Below are positions 39,370 through 50,420 of a stretch of DNA of 64,000 bases, one piece after another (position 1 is the stretch's first letter; each line of letters starts with the position of its first letter). The notes beneath the pieces were generated by a model. The model was given only the letters and a program-made list of their open reading frames with translations. It searched no databases and was not told the DNA's origin. A program made the position numbers and the translations under genes. The DNA comes from Rhytidiadelphus loreus. Lineage: Eukaryota; Streptophyta; Bryopsida; Hypnales; Hylocomiaceae. The stretch is taken from the NCBI GenBank assembly GCA_947034895.1, contig OX344764.1, positions 19,158,001-19,222,000 of the forward strand. Direction: 5' to 3'.

Positions 39370-41017
39370 TTATAGGGAAGTCGAGGTCACGTCCTCGCTC
39401 GCGTCGCCCGGCGCCTCGCAACTGTCGGAGGAGCCCACTCCTTCCGTCGTCTGGGTCCGCCGTCGCTTCATCCGTCGAGGGCCCCTTTGCGCATTGTCGA
39501 CGGAGTGCCCGCCGAAAGTGCGAACGCGGCGCAGCCCCTGCACACCCATCCATTTCCGCTTGGTGCATCAACCCTTTTCTTTCTTTTGCACCACGTGCTT
39601 CGCTCTTCGACAGACGAAATGATCATTCCCGTCTCTACTGTACGTGCCGACGAACTCTGGATACTCCAGCAAGAGAGACCTGTCCTGCAACGTAGCTAAC
39701 CCGCGCACATTGAGTCTGAAAAAGGGCGTCGTGAGGTTTCCGAAAAACGGATTCTGAGACACGTACTGCGACACGCTAAGACCGGACTCTAGCAGGCCCT
39801 TGAGATAGAGTCGCAACGTCCTGTCCAGGGTGGAATCGTGCGGGCTGCCAATGTACGACAACGGGAAGATGGCATTGTGCACGGGATTGAGGATGCTGCT
39901 CTCGGGGGAGGAATCGATGAGCAGTGTGTTGCTGGAATTGGCCCTGAACGTGCCGGATTTGAACCTATCTCAATCCCAGACGACCTTGTGCAGAACCTTG
40001 AGCCTCAGCCTCCCCTCGGGATGGTCGGGGAACTGAACGTACGTGTCCTCGTCCACGTCGGTATCCCACTCGGTTTGGTAGGGGTGCGCCGGACAAGGCA
40101 ACGAGGGGAGGTGTGGGGGGGGCCTACACCTGCACAACCGCCACGATCATCTCTCCACGATGGAGGTGCAGTCCTCGAGCGTGAGCACGTGCATAGACGA
40201 GCACTCCAAACCGCGGAAGAGGAAATCGATCATGGGATTGGCCACGACGGTCGGCAGCCTCGTCCACATAGATAAGCGAAACCTCTTTGCCAGGCCTCTG
40301 AGGAATTCGCGCACTTCCAGACGACACGAGAGGGAAAACTCGCCGAAGACGTGGCGTTTCGTCGAATCGTAATCGTCCTCCGATGGTACGCTTGCTGCGG
40401 GCGAGCGACCGGTTCCAAGGGGCCCGACGTGCTCAACTTGGCATAGGACTCCTTCCAACTCCAAGACAACCAAATAACTGTACAAGGGCAAAGCAACGGG
40501 AGGCGGCGGCGCAGGCAACGACAACGAGGCCTGCGTATGCGAAATCCCTTGTTCAAAGTAGTATTTGAAAATTGAATAAACGGGAGTCCACAATTGAAAA
40601 TGCGCCCCCCCCCCCAACAGGTGTGGGAGGCTTGAACACAGAGACGTGAATCCTTGTCCATTATCATCCTCTTTCTAAACGAGATCCACGTCCGATCCCT
40701 ACAAACTATCTAGGCAAGCGCTACGGAGGCAGTGAGCAGAGGGATGCAAGGAGATCGAGCCTCACCTTTGTTACATCCGGAGTGGTGGCCGCGACGGGAG
40801 TGGTGGCACGCCTCGTGGCGGCGCGAGTTTGGACACTCGCGACGATGGGAGACACGACCTGTGCAGCTTGCGGAGGGGGGAGTTCCACCTCAGAGACCAG
40901 AGGGGGGACTTCAGCAATGGCGGGAGCCTCCAGTGCCATCAGTGGCGGACAAGGAGGGCAACTCGGTCGACGGAGTACCAGTGCAGACTCTTCGCCCAAC
41001 CCAAGAGCATGGCCACC
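39370..41017 (-). pseudogene. NIF/FCP1-type phosphatase-like domain, three in-frame stops
   Basis: Exon 41017-40766 (Ala/Pro-rich, ending DVTK) joins in phase 0 to exon 40530-39370 by gtgagg...cag. The second exon reads YLVVLELEGVLC, then EVREFLRGLAKRFRLSMWT, VLTLEDCTS, SSNTLLIDSSPES, NAIFPLSYIGSP and LRLYLKGLLESG up to SQNPFF, and ends with a basic tail (RRMKRRRTQ). This is the order of the NIF domain found in FCP1/SCP and related CTD phosphatases. The family nucleophile motif DxDx(T/V) is here Glu-Leu-Glu-Gly-Val, so catalysis is not expected. TGA interrupts the frame at 40147-40149, 39970-39972 and 39568-39570, with good protein similarity on both sides each time. It may be the 3' part of the large gene at 41782-47367, since it is on the same strand with phase-0 junctions, but the joining intron is unresolved. 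Confidence 0.55.
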
Positions 41018-41054
41018 CTGAACCGCAAATGCCAATTGCCAAGAGCGTAACTAC

Positions 41055-41401
41055 CACTATAAGAAAACATGGTAAAAAAAAACCCCACTCGATTTTTGAG
41101 TGTGGTTCTTTTGGTCACGTTTTTGTGCAGGAAATTTTGCAGTAAAACTCAACTTCATTTGCAGTTTCCCACTGCAATTTTTGGAATTAGGAAACATATA
41201 ATATACCATTGGAAAGGCATTTTTTAATGCCTTTCCAATGGTATATTATATGTTTCCTAATTCCAAAAATTGCAGTGGGAAACTGCAAATGAAGTTGAGT
41301 TTTACTGCAAAATTTCCTGCACAAAAACGTGACCAAAAGAACCATAGTGGACGTCTACTACGGTTCGAGTGGGTTTTTTTTTACCATGTTTTCTTATAGT
41401 G
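41055..41401. mobile_element. CACTA-type foldback MITE, 347 bp
   Basis: It runs from CACTATAAGAAAACATGGT to ACCATGTTTTCTTATAGTG and is flanked by TAC on both sides (41052-41054, 41402-41404). Almost the whole element is one inverted repeat: CCTTTCCAATGGTATATTAT and its complement meet near 41223. The ends resemble those of the MITE at 34107 (CACTA(T/G)AAGAAAAC), so both belong to one superfamily and perhaps share a transposase source. It lies in the probable intron between the coiled-coil exon and the phosphatase-like exons. Confidence 0.85.
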
Positions 41402-43205
41402 TACATTGCCCAAGAGGACTCGGGATAGAAAGCACAATGCACAACACTCTACATTGCACATCACTCAACGCCATGAATTCCCGAAAACACGAATTGCCAA
41501 AAAACGAAACCGATATACTACAAATAGAATACAATGTTTGTACAAACTTTACGAACAGTGTTTCACGAACAATCCGAAAATCACGTCTGTACAACTAAAA
41601 TGTCTGTACAACTAAAATCATCACAGGCCTCGCCAAAAGGGCTCCTACATCTATGGGCCTGTTGCTCCATGGACGGTGGACCCGTCGGGACGACCTTCGA
41701 TTGGCCCGATGTAACACCCTCACATAGCTTCCACACCTGGAAGCGCAATTCAAAAGATGGGGAGCTATGTGGAGGGGTTACCCACCGTGGGAGTCTGGAC
41801 GTCGTTGGAGGGTGAGTCGACTGGCGCATGCTCCTCGTGCCTCGCAGGGGGCAGCGCCGGAGCGATTGGGGCCTGCAAGGGAGCATACTACTAGGTCAAG
41901 TTAGTGAAGGAGACCTCCATATCTCCCAAGTCGACTTCCAAGTCGTAAGGGTCATCGTCGTGGATGCTCGGACGATGCACTGGCCCAACGACATGCACAA
42001 ACGGAAATTGACTGAGGGCTAGGTCATCGAATCTGTCTGGATCGTCAACGATATTCACCGAAATATTTGCAGCCTCTCCTGAATCCAGCTGTCAAAGTCC
42101 GGACGCTGCGGTGGCCGTAGCGGCGGAAATCGAATTCGTGGTGGAGACTCCGGAGACGTTGTGGAGCTCGCTCACAAAAATGGGAGTCGCAGCCATCAGA
42201 GGGGCACTTGTCTGCGCGGCCTGCTTCGCCAGAATCTGCTCCTGCAGTTGCTTGAGCAGCAAAGTGTTCGTCTCGCGATCCCTCCTGTACTCCATTTCCT
42301 TCTCGACCTGCAGCCTTCGCTCCTCCGCGAGTTCCTTCTCCTTCTGCACCTTCTTGGCCTTCCACTTCACCTTCTTCTCCTCCTCCACCCGCTCCCTCTT
42401 CCTCTTGAGCTCCCGATCCTTCTCCCTTAAATCCCTCACGAGGTTGTCGATGGCGTCATTGCGCTTGTCGAGCGCCCCCGAGTGCCTCTGCCTTTCCCGC
42501 TCGAGCATCATCTCCATGTACGCGAGGTTGATCCCTGCCTTGATGTCCATGTGGATGGGTTTGGCGTCCATGTCCACCGCGGCTGGAGTCCCTCCTGCCT
42601 CGGAGGGCGTCCCTGCGTCCGATGTTGCCGCTTCCGCCGCGGCCTTGGCCATCTTGCTGTACTCGTCTCTACTGGTTGCTGCCACGGCCAGTCGGTTGTC
42701 CAAGTCTCCGTCGTCCATCTCGTCCAGATCGATTGGGCTGCTCTTTGTATTCGTGGACTTGAGGGCGAGTTGCCGGTACACGGCGCGCGTATGGGCCATG
42801 AGCAGAAGCTCGCCCGCGCTAGCGGCAGGCAGTTCCGAATCCAGGATGTCGACGCTGACCTGCGCACTGATCAGCTTCATCATGTTCTCATCCCCATTGA
42901 GATCGGATGGATCACGGATGGACCTCAATTCCTGGACAATCGCCTGCGACGCCTGAATCCTACATTCCACGGAGTCATCACTAGGATTCGCGGGAGAGGC
43001 GGCGAGGTCGGTCCTCACACTCGCCACCTCCGCCTGCCTGGCCGAAGACAGTAGTCTCTGCAATGCAGCCAAATCAGCCTACAGGTCCTGAATGAGCATT
43101 CTCGGGGGAGGGGGCGGAAGAGACTCCTCCGCAGGAGTGGACACCTCCACTGCAGCCGCTTGCGGTCGGGGAGTGGGAACGCGAAAGGCATGTGGCCGTG
43201 TTTTA

Positions 43206-43475
43206 GACCGCGCGGTCAGAACTGGAGCGCGGCGATCCTCGGAAGATTGGGTGACGGGATTCGACTGCAGGGCCGGATCTTCAGGTCGGGGGGAAGCAGA
43301 GGGAGTGCGAGGAGATGGAGGTGGAGGGGACAGTAGTCGGTTTGCGGAGGGAGATGGGGGGTTGGAGGGAGAGAGAGGAGTGTGTGGGTGCATATCAAAC
43401 CGCGCGGTCTGATTCCTGCGCGGCGGCGCACTCGAGCGCCGCGGGGAGGCAGGCGTCGAATCAGACCGCGCGGTC
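43206..43475 (-). repeat. three palindromes read in the same frame inside the large ORF
   Basis: Cores at 43206-43217, 43398-43409 and 43464-43475 are spaced 192 and 66 bp, both multiples of three. They are translated as LTARSK, NQTARF and DQTARS in the disordered Pro/Ser-rich linker. Because the element is its own reverse complement, only two of its three frames are open on either strand (QTARS and RPRGL; the third gives SDRAV then stop). Confidence 0.7.
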
Positions 43476-45465
43476 TGATCCGTCTCCCTCTGGACAGAGT
43501 GGACGCCGGACATCGAGGCATCTCCGTGGTCTGAAACGTCGTCGCCTTCGCCGTCTCGCCCTCCCGCGCGGTCGACGTCTTCATCTTCGTCCTTGTCCTC
43601 GTCGTCCTTGTCCTCTTCCTTGTCCTCGTCGTCCTCGTCCTCGTCCTCGTCCTTCTCCTTCTCTACTTCTGAGTCGGAGTCGCTTCCATCGCGGAGGTTG
43701 AGGGCGCCCTCTTGCGATTCCTCCTTGCCCTCTCTTTCATCATCCGAAGACTCGCTCTCCACGGGGTCGGGGTCCTGGAGCCTCCGTGTCTGAGACTTGG
43801 GATCGTAGATGAAGTTGAGGGTGTGCGGCTGCGGCACCAAGATGTCGGGCCACATCTGTGTACCGATTCGAGCGTGCACGCTCTGGCGCAGGAGGCACTT
43901 ATCGGTGGGGCGCACGAAGGAGACGGAGCTCCGACACAACATCTGCAGTGCCAAACAAGGCACACGGCATGAATTCTCCGAATGACGCATTCAGACGGTC
44001 AGATGAGCTCTACATTGGAAGCGAGAAAGGGAAGGAGTGGAGAGCTTACCGAGCACGCGGAGACGGGCTTGGATCCCGCAAAGACGAGCATGACCGTTCC
44101 CTGGTCCCTACAGAACTTGTCGATGAAGCGGAGGTACACTTCGTACCGCAGTTCGCGATTCGTCAAGATCCAGAGGTTATCGTGGCGATAGAGCTCCCGG
44201 GTCTTGTACCTGACGTCATCCGTCGCCAGAGGCTTGTCCTCGGCAGCTGAGAGTCGGGGAATCGGTTCCCCGACATTGACGAGTGGGGAGTTCATGAAAT
44301 GCTTCGTGGTCCGCTGAATGTACATGACCTTGTCCTTCCCCCTGGTGTAATAGTTCGGCTCGCCCTTGGAATACACGTACGTCGCGATGTGCCGAGTGTT
44401 ATGCTCGGGGAAGAATTTCTCGAGCGCCTGTTCCACTCCCACCACCCTCTCGGCACCCATGATGAGCATCCACGTGTGGACCCCCTTGGCCATGGTATTT
44501 TGGGAGACCCGCGGGACTTGTTTGATGATTTTCTCGTACGCGTAGTGAATCTCCATATTCCCGACCGCCGGGAACAGGCAGAAATCCATAATCCCCACCT
44601 CGCAGAAGCGAATGCTGGCGGGTCTGTCCACTTATTCCACCCATTCGCGCTTCTGCTTCACGTAGACAAAGGGATCGAACACCCTCCTGACGCGATCCCA
44701 CCGGCAGACCGTGGCCCGCGCACACCTCTTGACGGTGTTGCAGCGTTCGTTGTTGGTGAGCAGTCGCTGGATCATGGCGACGACGTCCGAGGGAGCAACC
44801 ATCGTTTTCTTCCTCGAGCCACATTGCTGCCTGAGCCACTTCTGCCCAATGTGCATGGCAGCCCACATGTTGTGCCCCCGAATGCACAGCAGCGCCTTGA
44901 ACTCCCGCCAGGCTTTAGGGACGACCTCCCCCTAGGAAATCACCTCCTTGGCCTTGTCGATGCCCAGGACGTCGGCCTTCTCCTTCATCTTGAAGATGAG
45001 CACGGCCTTGTGCTTCTTGTTGGTGCACCACTGGGCGAAGGGAATGGCCGCCGTCCAACTGGTCGGCCTCTTCAGGTAGACCTTGGGCGGCGTCTCCAGG
45101 ATTCTGCTCGCGAGCTCGCCTACGGCAGCGTCATCCATCCCCAGAAGGTTCTTCATCTGGTTGTGATTGATCGCCGTGAACTTGTAGATCTTGGAGCCCC
45201 CCTTCCCGTCCGGAATTTAGTTGAACGGGACGCCGGTGTCGATGTCGTGCAGCGCCCCGGACTCGTGCTTCTGGAAGACCTCTTGCCAACTGGTCCAGGT
45301 CGCATTCGAGGCCATGACGATCTTCCGGTCGCCCATCTTGTCAAAGTCCCAGGTCCTCCCCCCCCCGTTTCGGTGCTTGGCGCTCCCCATCGCCTCGAAG
45401 CTTTGGTGCGCCTTCTCCTTGAAATCCTGGACACGCATCGGCGTGGTGAGTATGTGTCGTGATCT

Positions 45466-45657
45466 GACCGCGCGGTCTGAACTGTCCCCGAACAATCCAC
45501 GACACCAAGTGGCGTCGAGGTCTGAATATCGCGGGATCAGACCGCGCGGTCCGAAGTGACCATGAATCAGAAAGGTGACGACCCTAACGAGGACAATGGG
45601 AGCCTACCGATATGGAATGGGACGGAATTGCATCACTGGGATTCAAACCGCGCGGTC
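45466..45657. repeat. three palindrome copies in and beside intron 1 of the large gene
   Basis: Cores at 45466-45477, 45540-45551 and 45646-45657 all fall within the 258-bp intron between the ParB-like and methyltransferase-like exons (45684-45427). The last supplies an in-frame TGA if the intron is not removed, which supports the splice model. Confidence 0.7.
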
Positions 45658-47397
45658 TAAAATGTGTAGGGAAGTCGTGCGTACCTCATAGACCTTCGGG
45701 TCCTCCCCTTCAATGATGACCTTCGCGTTCTTCCGATGTTGCGCAGGCTTGCCCGCGTTTTCCCAGAGGTGGCGAACATGCATGAGTGTTGCCGGCAGGG
45801 ACGACAGGTACGGGCCCGCGACGTTTCCGTCGTTGCACTTGGAAGACAACGCGTGGAGGTGGTCCTTGTTCTGGGACCACACGATTTCACACGTCCACCT
45901 GTGCATTTTGGCGACGACCTTCTCATCGTCGACGGTAGTGTTCCCGGAGATGATGTCCTTGGCGGCCATCCAGGTGTGCTGCCCGTTGATGATGAGCAGC
46001 GGCTGCGCCTTCCAGCAATCCGCCCAGCATGTCGGTCTGGTGCGCGTGTCCGGCATGACGGTGAGGATTTGCTTGGCGTAGTTCACCTTCACCATCCTGT
46101 CCAGGACTGCCAAGACGCCGTCATTCTCGAGGGGCCTCACGATGATTCCCGACTCCTCCTGGGCATTCACCATGTCGGCCACGTCCAACTCGAAGTACTG
46201 TCCCCGACCGAATATGTACATGTACGAGGACAGTTCCTTGAACACCTTGTTGGCCGCCGCTTCGGCCTTGAGGCGCATCCGCGTTTCCAACTCGACGCTG
46301 CGTCGCGGATTGCGCTTGTACTCCGCGGGCACGGACATGCTAGCCGGGACGGCGTCGGCATCGAAGGGCAGGGTTCGTGGATTCTTGGTCCACTTCCCGT
46401 TCACCTTCTTGATCGCAATCTTCTGGGCCTCTTCCTCAGACACCTCTACCGGTTCCGTGTTGGCCTCGTGGGTCGATGAGCTGGGGGTGCCATGCGATTC
46501 CTCGGCCACGCGTCTCGTCCGGACCCAGCGCCCCGCATCTTCTTCCGAGGATGCTTACGTCGCCACGGGCGGGCCCGCTGACTTCCGTTTCACGGCCTTC
46601 TGTTTAGACCGAGAAGTCGACGCTGTGGTGGCTCAAGCCGCCGACTGAGTCGCCTGTGGCGGTCGTTGGATGGGTCCACGCGCCGGTGGGAGTGGGTCGG
46701 TACGCTCGGACGCTCCAGCAAGGGCCGACGCAGGGGGGGGCCGGCTGCGCGTTCCCGCTCCCGACGCCTTGGCGACATTCTTGGCAGACCCCTCTGGCGA
46801 AGCCATTGGTCGACTTCCTTCACCCTGGCAGACATTCAAGGGCGACACACTCAGTGATTTGTTGTGAATGGCAAACGCTTTGGCGACGTACGAGTTGGCT
46901 ACCTTTCCGGTCTCGTGGAAGTCACTAGAGACGGCTTCGCAGTGCGATTGGGTTTCGGCCATCAAGAGTTGATATGCACGAGGGACGGACGCATAATTCT
47001 TCATGAGGCGTTTGCTACAGAAGGTCATCTCATTTTCTACACGGATGGCGATGACTCCGAATGCATTATTACTGGCATTCACCACGTCGACGAGAATGGC
47101 CTCCCTCATCACATGGACATTCACGAGTACCAAAGTGGAGAAGGATTTCCATCGAGGATCCCCCGTCTTCGTGAATCCCAGCTCCAGATTGAAGATGGGG
47201 GAGCCCATCAGGAAATTTAGTTCGATCGTCCACAATGACTTGGACGCGACGAACTCCAAGGGGAATTTCTTTTCGATGTGCAGCTTCCAGGACTCGTGGA
47301 TTCGGTCAGGCGAGATGGGCCTCAAGTAGCCCGCAAGCGGCAGACTGCTCTCCAGGAATGACTCCATGCCACTGTCCACAAGCAGTACTTCAAATCA

Positions 47398-48766
47398 GAC
47401 CGCGCGGTCTAAATTGGACAACTCAGGAGATTGCTACACGCCCAACATGCAGTGGTCATGCGATGCACTAACAAGTTGAGGATTCATTTCCTACGGTCGT
47501 TGACGATCTATTGCATTCTAGCGTACTTCTGATAGGACGATACTCCTTGCTATGCTGAGTCCATGGCGTGGTTTTGACCGCGCGGTCTAAACCAGGGACA
47601 CGATTCATAGCCTAGACAGACCAGGCTAGCATGACGGTATTTCTACAATGACTGCTGCTCGAGGTTTTGACCGCGCGGTCTAAAACGCCTTCCCTTTCTA
47701 TTCGGCTGATGACGATGCTCCTCGCTGAGGAACCCTACGAACGACATTAATCTCGTCTCGCCCATCACCTGGAACAATCCTTCATCTATTAGATCGGACC
47801 GCGCGGTCTGATTCTGTCATTCCTTAGTCTACCACATATGCGGCGAGAATTAACAGATACTGATCGCAGGGTCGACAACCATTACTTCTGTTATCTTGGG
47901 CAGGGATTGGTGTAGGTCCTTTATTCGTCATCCGTCGAGGATCTGACCGCGCGGTCAGATTTACTCCTTTGGAGGCTCTGCACAATGCTACCAGCCATCG
48001 TGGCGTCTAGTTCCTTTTACTTTGTATCCAATCACTCTTGAATCGATCCTACAATACTAAAAGTGTTAGGTTTCTAGGAGGCTGAGTGATCCATGTGTAT
48101 TGCTCATTCATGGTGCGTGATTAGATGAACATGGAGAGGCCTTCTATTCGAGATGCATATTTGGGTATAGTTTAGACCGCACGGTCTGAATCTACCAACA
48201 TTCGGTTATTACTCAGACGTGCCCATTGATATAGTGCAGACCCCATGGCAATGGGTCTACGTAATTAGAGGCGTCGGTAATGGATCAGTCTTGACAACAT
48301 GACATGATCGCATTTACCACTGAGGAAATCTTCTGGCCGCCCGGTCTAAACGGACCGTTCCCATCTATTTTATGGCCGGGGGACCAATTCAGACCGCGCG
48401 GTCTGAACCAGTATCTAGACCAACATGGACTAATTTGATCAGCAATTCGTCCTTGACATTCTGTAGACATTTTATCACTTTTGACCGCGCGGTTTGATCC
48501 TATATCTAGAGTAACATGACATAATTTGATCAGCAGTTTGTCCAGGACATTTTCGGAGCCTTGCATCACTTTAGACTGTGCGGTCTGAATCTGTATCTAA
48601 ACTAACTTGACAGATTTGATCTGCATTTAGTCCAGGTCATTTTCGGGACGGTTCATCACTTCAGACCGCGCAGTCTGAAACTGTTATACCTAATGTTCTC
48701 AGAAATTACTACGTCAACAACTCCGGTCCATTTCGGGGACGCTAGAACACTTCAGACCGCGCGGTC
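47398..48766. repeat. palindrome array upstream of the large gene
   Basis: Twelve copies of the GACCGCGCGGTC-type core start at 47398, 47576, 47669, 47797, 47945, 48175, 48335, 48392, 48483, 48574, 48664 and 48755. The last five are spaced 91, 91, 90 and 91 bp, and the DNA between them is a degenerate tandem repeat (ATTTGATCAGCA, GTCCAGG, CATTTTCGG). Variants such as GACTGTGCGGTC and GACCGCGCAGTC differ by CpG-type transitions. The position just 5' of the predicted start (47367) allows a regulatory role, but nothing shows one. Confidence 0.8.
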
Positions 48767-49093
48767 TGAACCATGGCTGTCGCTACATACACTGCGCGGT
48801 TACAGGTGCCTCTTCTAAATTTCCGCAAGATTCACGAGTTTGGCGTAGGATTTGCAGGCAGCTTACCTCAATCGCGCACCTCAAATTGCTGTGGAAGCAC
48901 GATTGCGAATCCTACTCCAATGTCGTGACGCCAATGAAAACAAACTGAATTCGGCGTTCTTCACGTTCCCTGCAATAGACAATGCCAGGATGACAATTGA
49001 AATCACAAACTCTGCAAGGCATGACAATTTGAAATCACAAACTGCAAACATGACAATTGAACACACGAGCAATGCAAGCATGAGAATATAAAT

Positions 49094-49195
49094 GGGAAAC
49101 TACGCAACCAGTACAGACACAATGTCAATGGAAAACTACGCAACCAGTAGAGACACAATGTCACTGGAAAACTACGCAACAAGTAGAGACACAGT
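49094..49195 (+). repeat. 36-bp minisatellite, three copies
   Basis: GGAAAACTACGCAACCAGTA plus GAGACACAATGTCACT repeats with few changes at 49094, 49130 and 49166. A related loose repeat of ATGACAATTGAAATCACAAA-type units lies just upstream (48990-49090). The short ORFs here only reflect the repeat. Confidence 0.6.
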
Positions 49196-50104
49196 ACTGA
49201 CTGCAATCAACACGTCAAACACAAACCCATACACTACTACTAACGTTATATCATATGATACTATGCTATCAGAACACAATCCATAATTTTTGTTCCTATT
49301 GGGTCGGCTTGTAAGTTATGAGTGACTCGAAGAAATGCTAAGCATAAGAGTGTCATGTGCAAAGGCAAGAGAAAGGTTCTAACATGTCAAGAAAAAAAAC
49401 TAGTAGACAATACGGAACTTTCGAATGATCAAAACGACACATGAATCTGAAGACGATATAGAAAACCATACCTTCAGCAGTTGACAAGGTAACAGCTGCA
49501 GAAATTCAACAAACACGCGTCACCCCACCAAACTCCTCAGCAAACACGCCCCGCCCCACCGAACTCCTCGACGAACGCCCCCACGAACGCCTCAGTCGAC
49601 GACTGCTTCAAACGCGAAATCAATGCGATATGTGATACTAGATGTAGAGGAGGGAAACTATAGAAGGAAGGAAGGCAAAATGGAGGCGCAAGGACAAGAT
49701 TTTACAGAAGAAAGAGCAGCAACAAACAAAATTCAAAGAAGGCGCAACAGGAAGACAAACACAAGAAATGGCAGCAAACTGGAGCGAAACCCTGGCCCAC
49801 GAAGAAGACGACCAACCGAACCTCCCGATAACCGAACCTAACCTGAACTTGCATCAAGCCGCCAAGTTGGTACGGAGCTCCTCCGAACCTGCACGCGCCT
49901 CACGAAGCACACCCGAGCCTCCCACGAACCTGCGCACACCACACAAAGCTGCCCCAAAGAAATCATGATTAAGCATCAATTTAGGGTTAAAAGAATGAGA
50001 CTTAAAAGCAAGCTTAAAAGGGACCAGTGAAGGGCAGCTCTGCCTTTTTCCATACGCATCCGTGGAAAGAAATAAAAAATGGGGTTGTTCACAAAAAGAA
50101 AAAT

Positions 50105-50420
50105 ACATGTGCAACCTAACACAAGTAGTTTCGTATTTTTCTAAGCGTTTTTGAATTACTTATAAATTAGCAAAGATAGAAGATATAAGCACGTACTCGT
50201 AGACATAGGTCTCCCAAAATACGTCCACTTGCAACTTGTACAGAAATGTGAGGAAATCTAAGACAATGATTCACTCTTGCAATACAAAAATAATTTTTCC
50301 TCCAGGCCATGAATTCAATTGATAAAGCTCAGTGCTTCGTTGAAGAATCACCCCATCTCTATTTTGCACTTAAAAATAGGGGTGGTTTGAAGAAGAGGGG
50401 TGCTCTTAGAACACACATTG
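50105..50420 (+). repeat. dispersed repeat copy 3
   Basis: Forward relative of 23695-24007 (shared CACTTGCAACTTGTA, GAGGAAATC and AATCACCCCATCTC) and inverted relative of the copy in P450 intron 3. This is the most diverged copy. Confidence 0.5.

Larger units (their letters stand above)
41782..47367 (-). pseudogene. Large gene: ParB-like + DNA methyltransferase-like + acidic linker + coiled coil, nine in-frame stops
   Basis: Exons 47367-45685, 45426-44050 and 43942-41782 join by gtacgc...ccag and gtaagc...gcag, both phase 0. The frame is coherent for 1,740 codons apart from stops at 46633 (TGA), 46555 (TAA), 45217 (TAA), 44932, 44632 and 43079 (TAG), 42092 (TGA), and 41888 and 41891 (TAG TAG). 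Exon 1 ends with a ParB-like stretch (IIVRPLENDG, PLLIINGQHTWMAAKDI). Exon 2 holds GVHTWMLIMGAERVVGVEQA, ending QGTVMLVFAGSKPVSACS, then exon 3 MLCRSSVSFVRPTDKCLL. This resembles motif I and its follow-on in beta-class N4/N6 DNA methyltransferases; the DPPY catalytic motif is not clear. Exon 3 then runs through an Asp/Glu tract, a Pro/Ser-rich linker, and a long charged coiled coil (ERQRHSGALDKRNDAIDNLV onward). ParB-methyltransferase fusions are known in bacteria and phages. Domain calls are by eye and tentative; the frame and splice structure are firmer. Confidence 0.5.

Noticed and set aside
42040..42110. An extra intron leading to a frame reading RPDFDSWIQERLQIF
   Set aside because: Reading straight through the TGA at 42092 instead gives a longer, more protein-like continuation (NIVDDPDRFDDLALSQFPFV) in the main frame, so no intron is needed.
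43092..43701. Plus-strand ORFs opposite the acidic and Pro/Ser-rich linker
   Set aside because: These are mirror frames of a biased-composition coding sequence; the minus frame has splice sites and domain context.
39370..47367. Reassigned genetic code with TAA/TAG read as Gln
   Set aside because: Gln fits several positions well (for example the TAG in LIQDL-ADLAALQ and the TAG TAG before YAPLQ). But five in-frame TGA codons are also present, which such a code would not read, and the P450, oxidase and MULE-derived genes here end normally at TAA or TAG.
47398..48766. CRISPR array
   Set aside because: Repeats are only 18 bp, fully palindromic, spaced by related rather than unique spacers, and also occur singly in introns and exons of a eukaryotic sequence.
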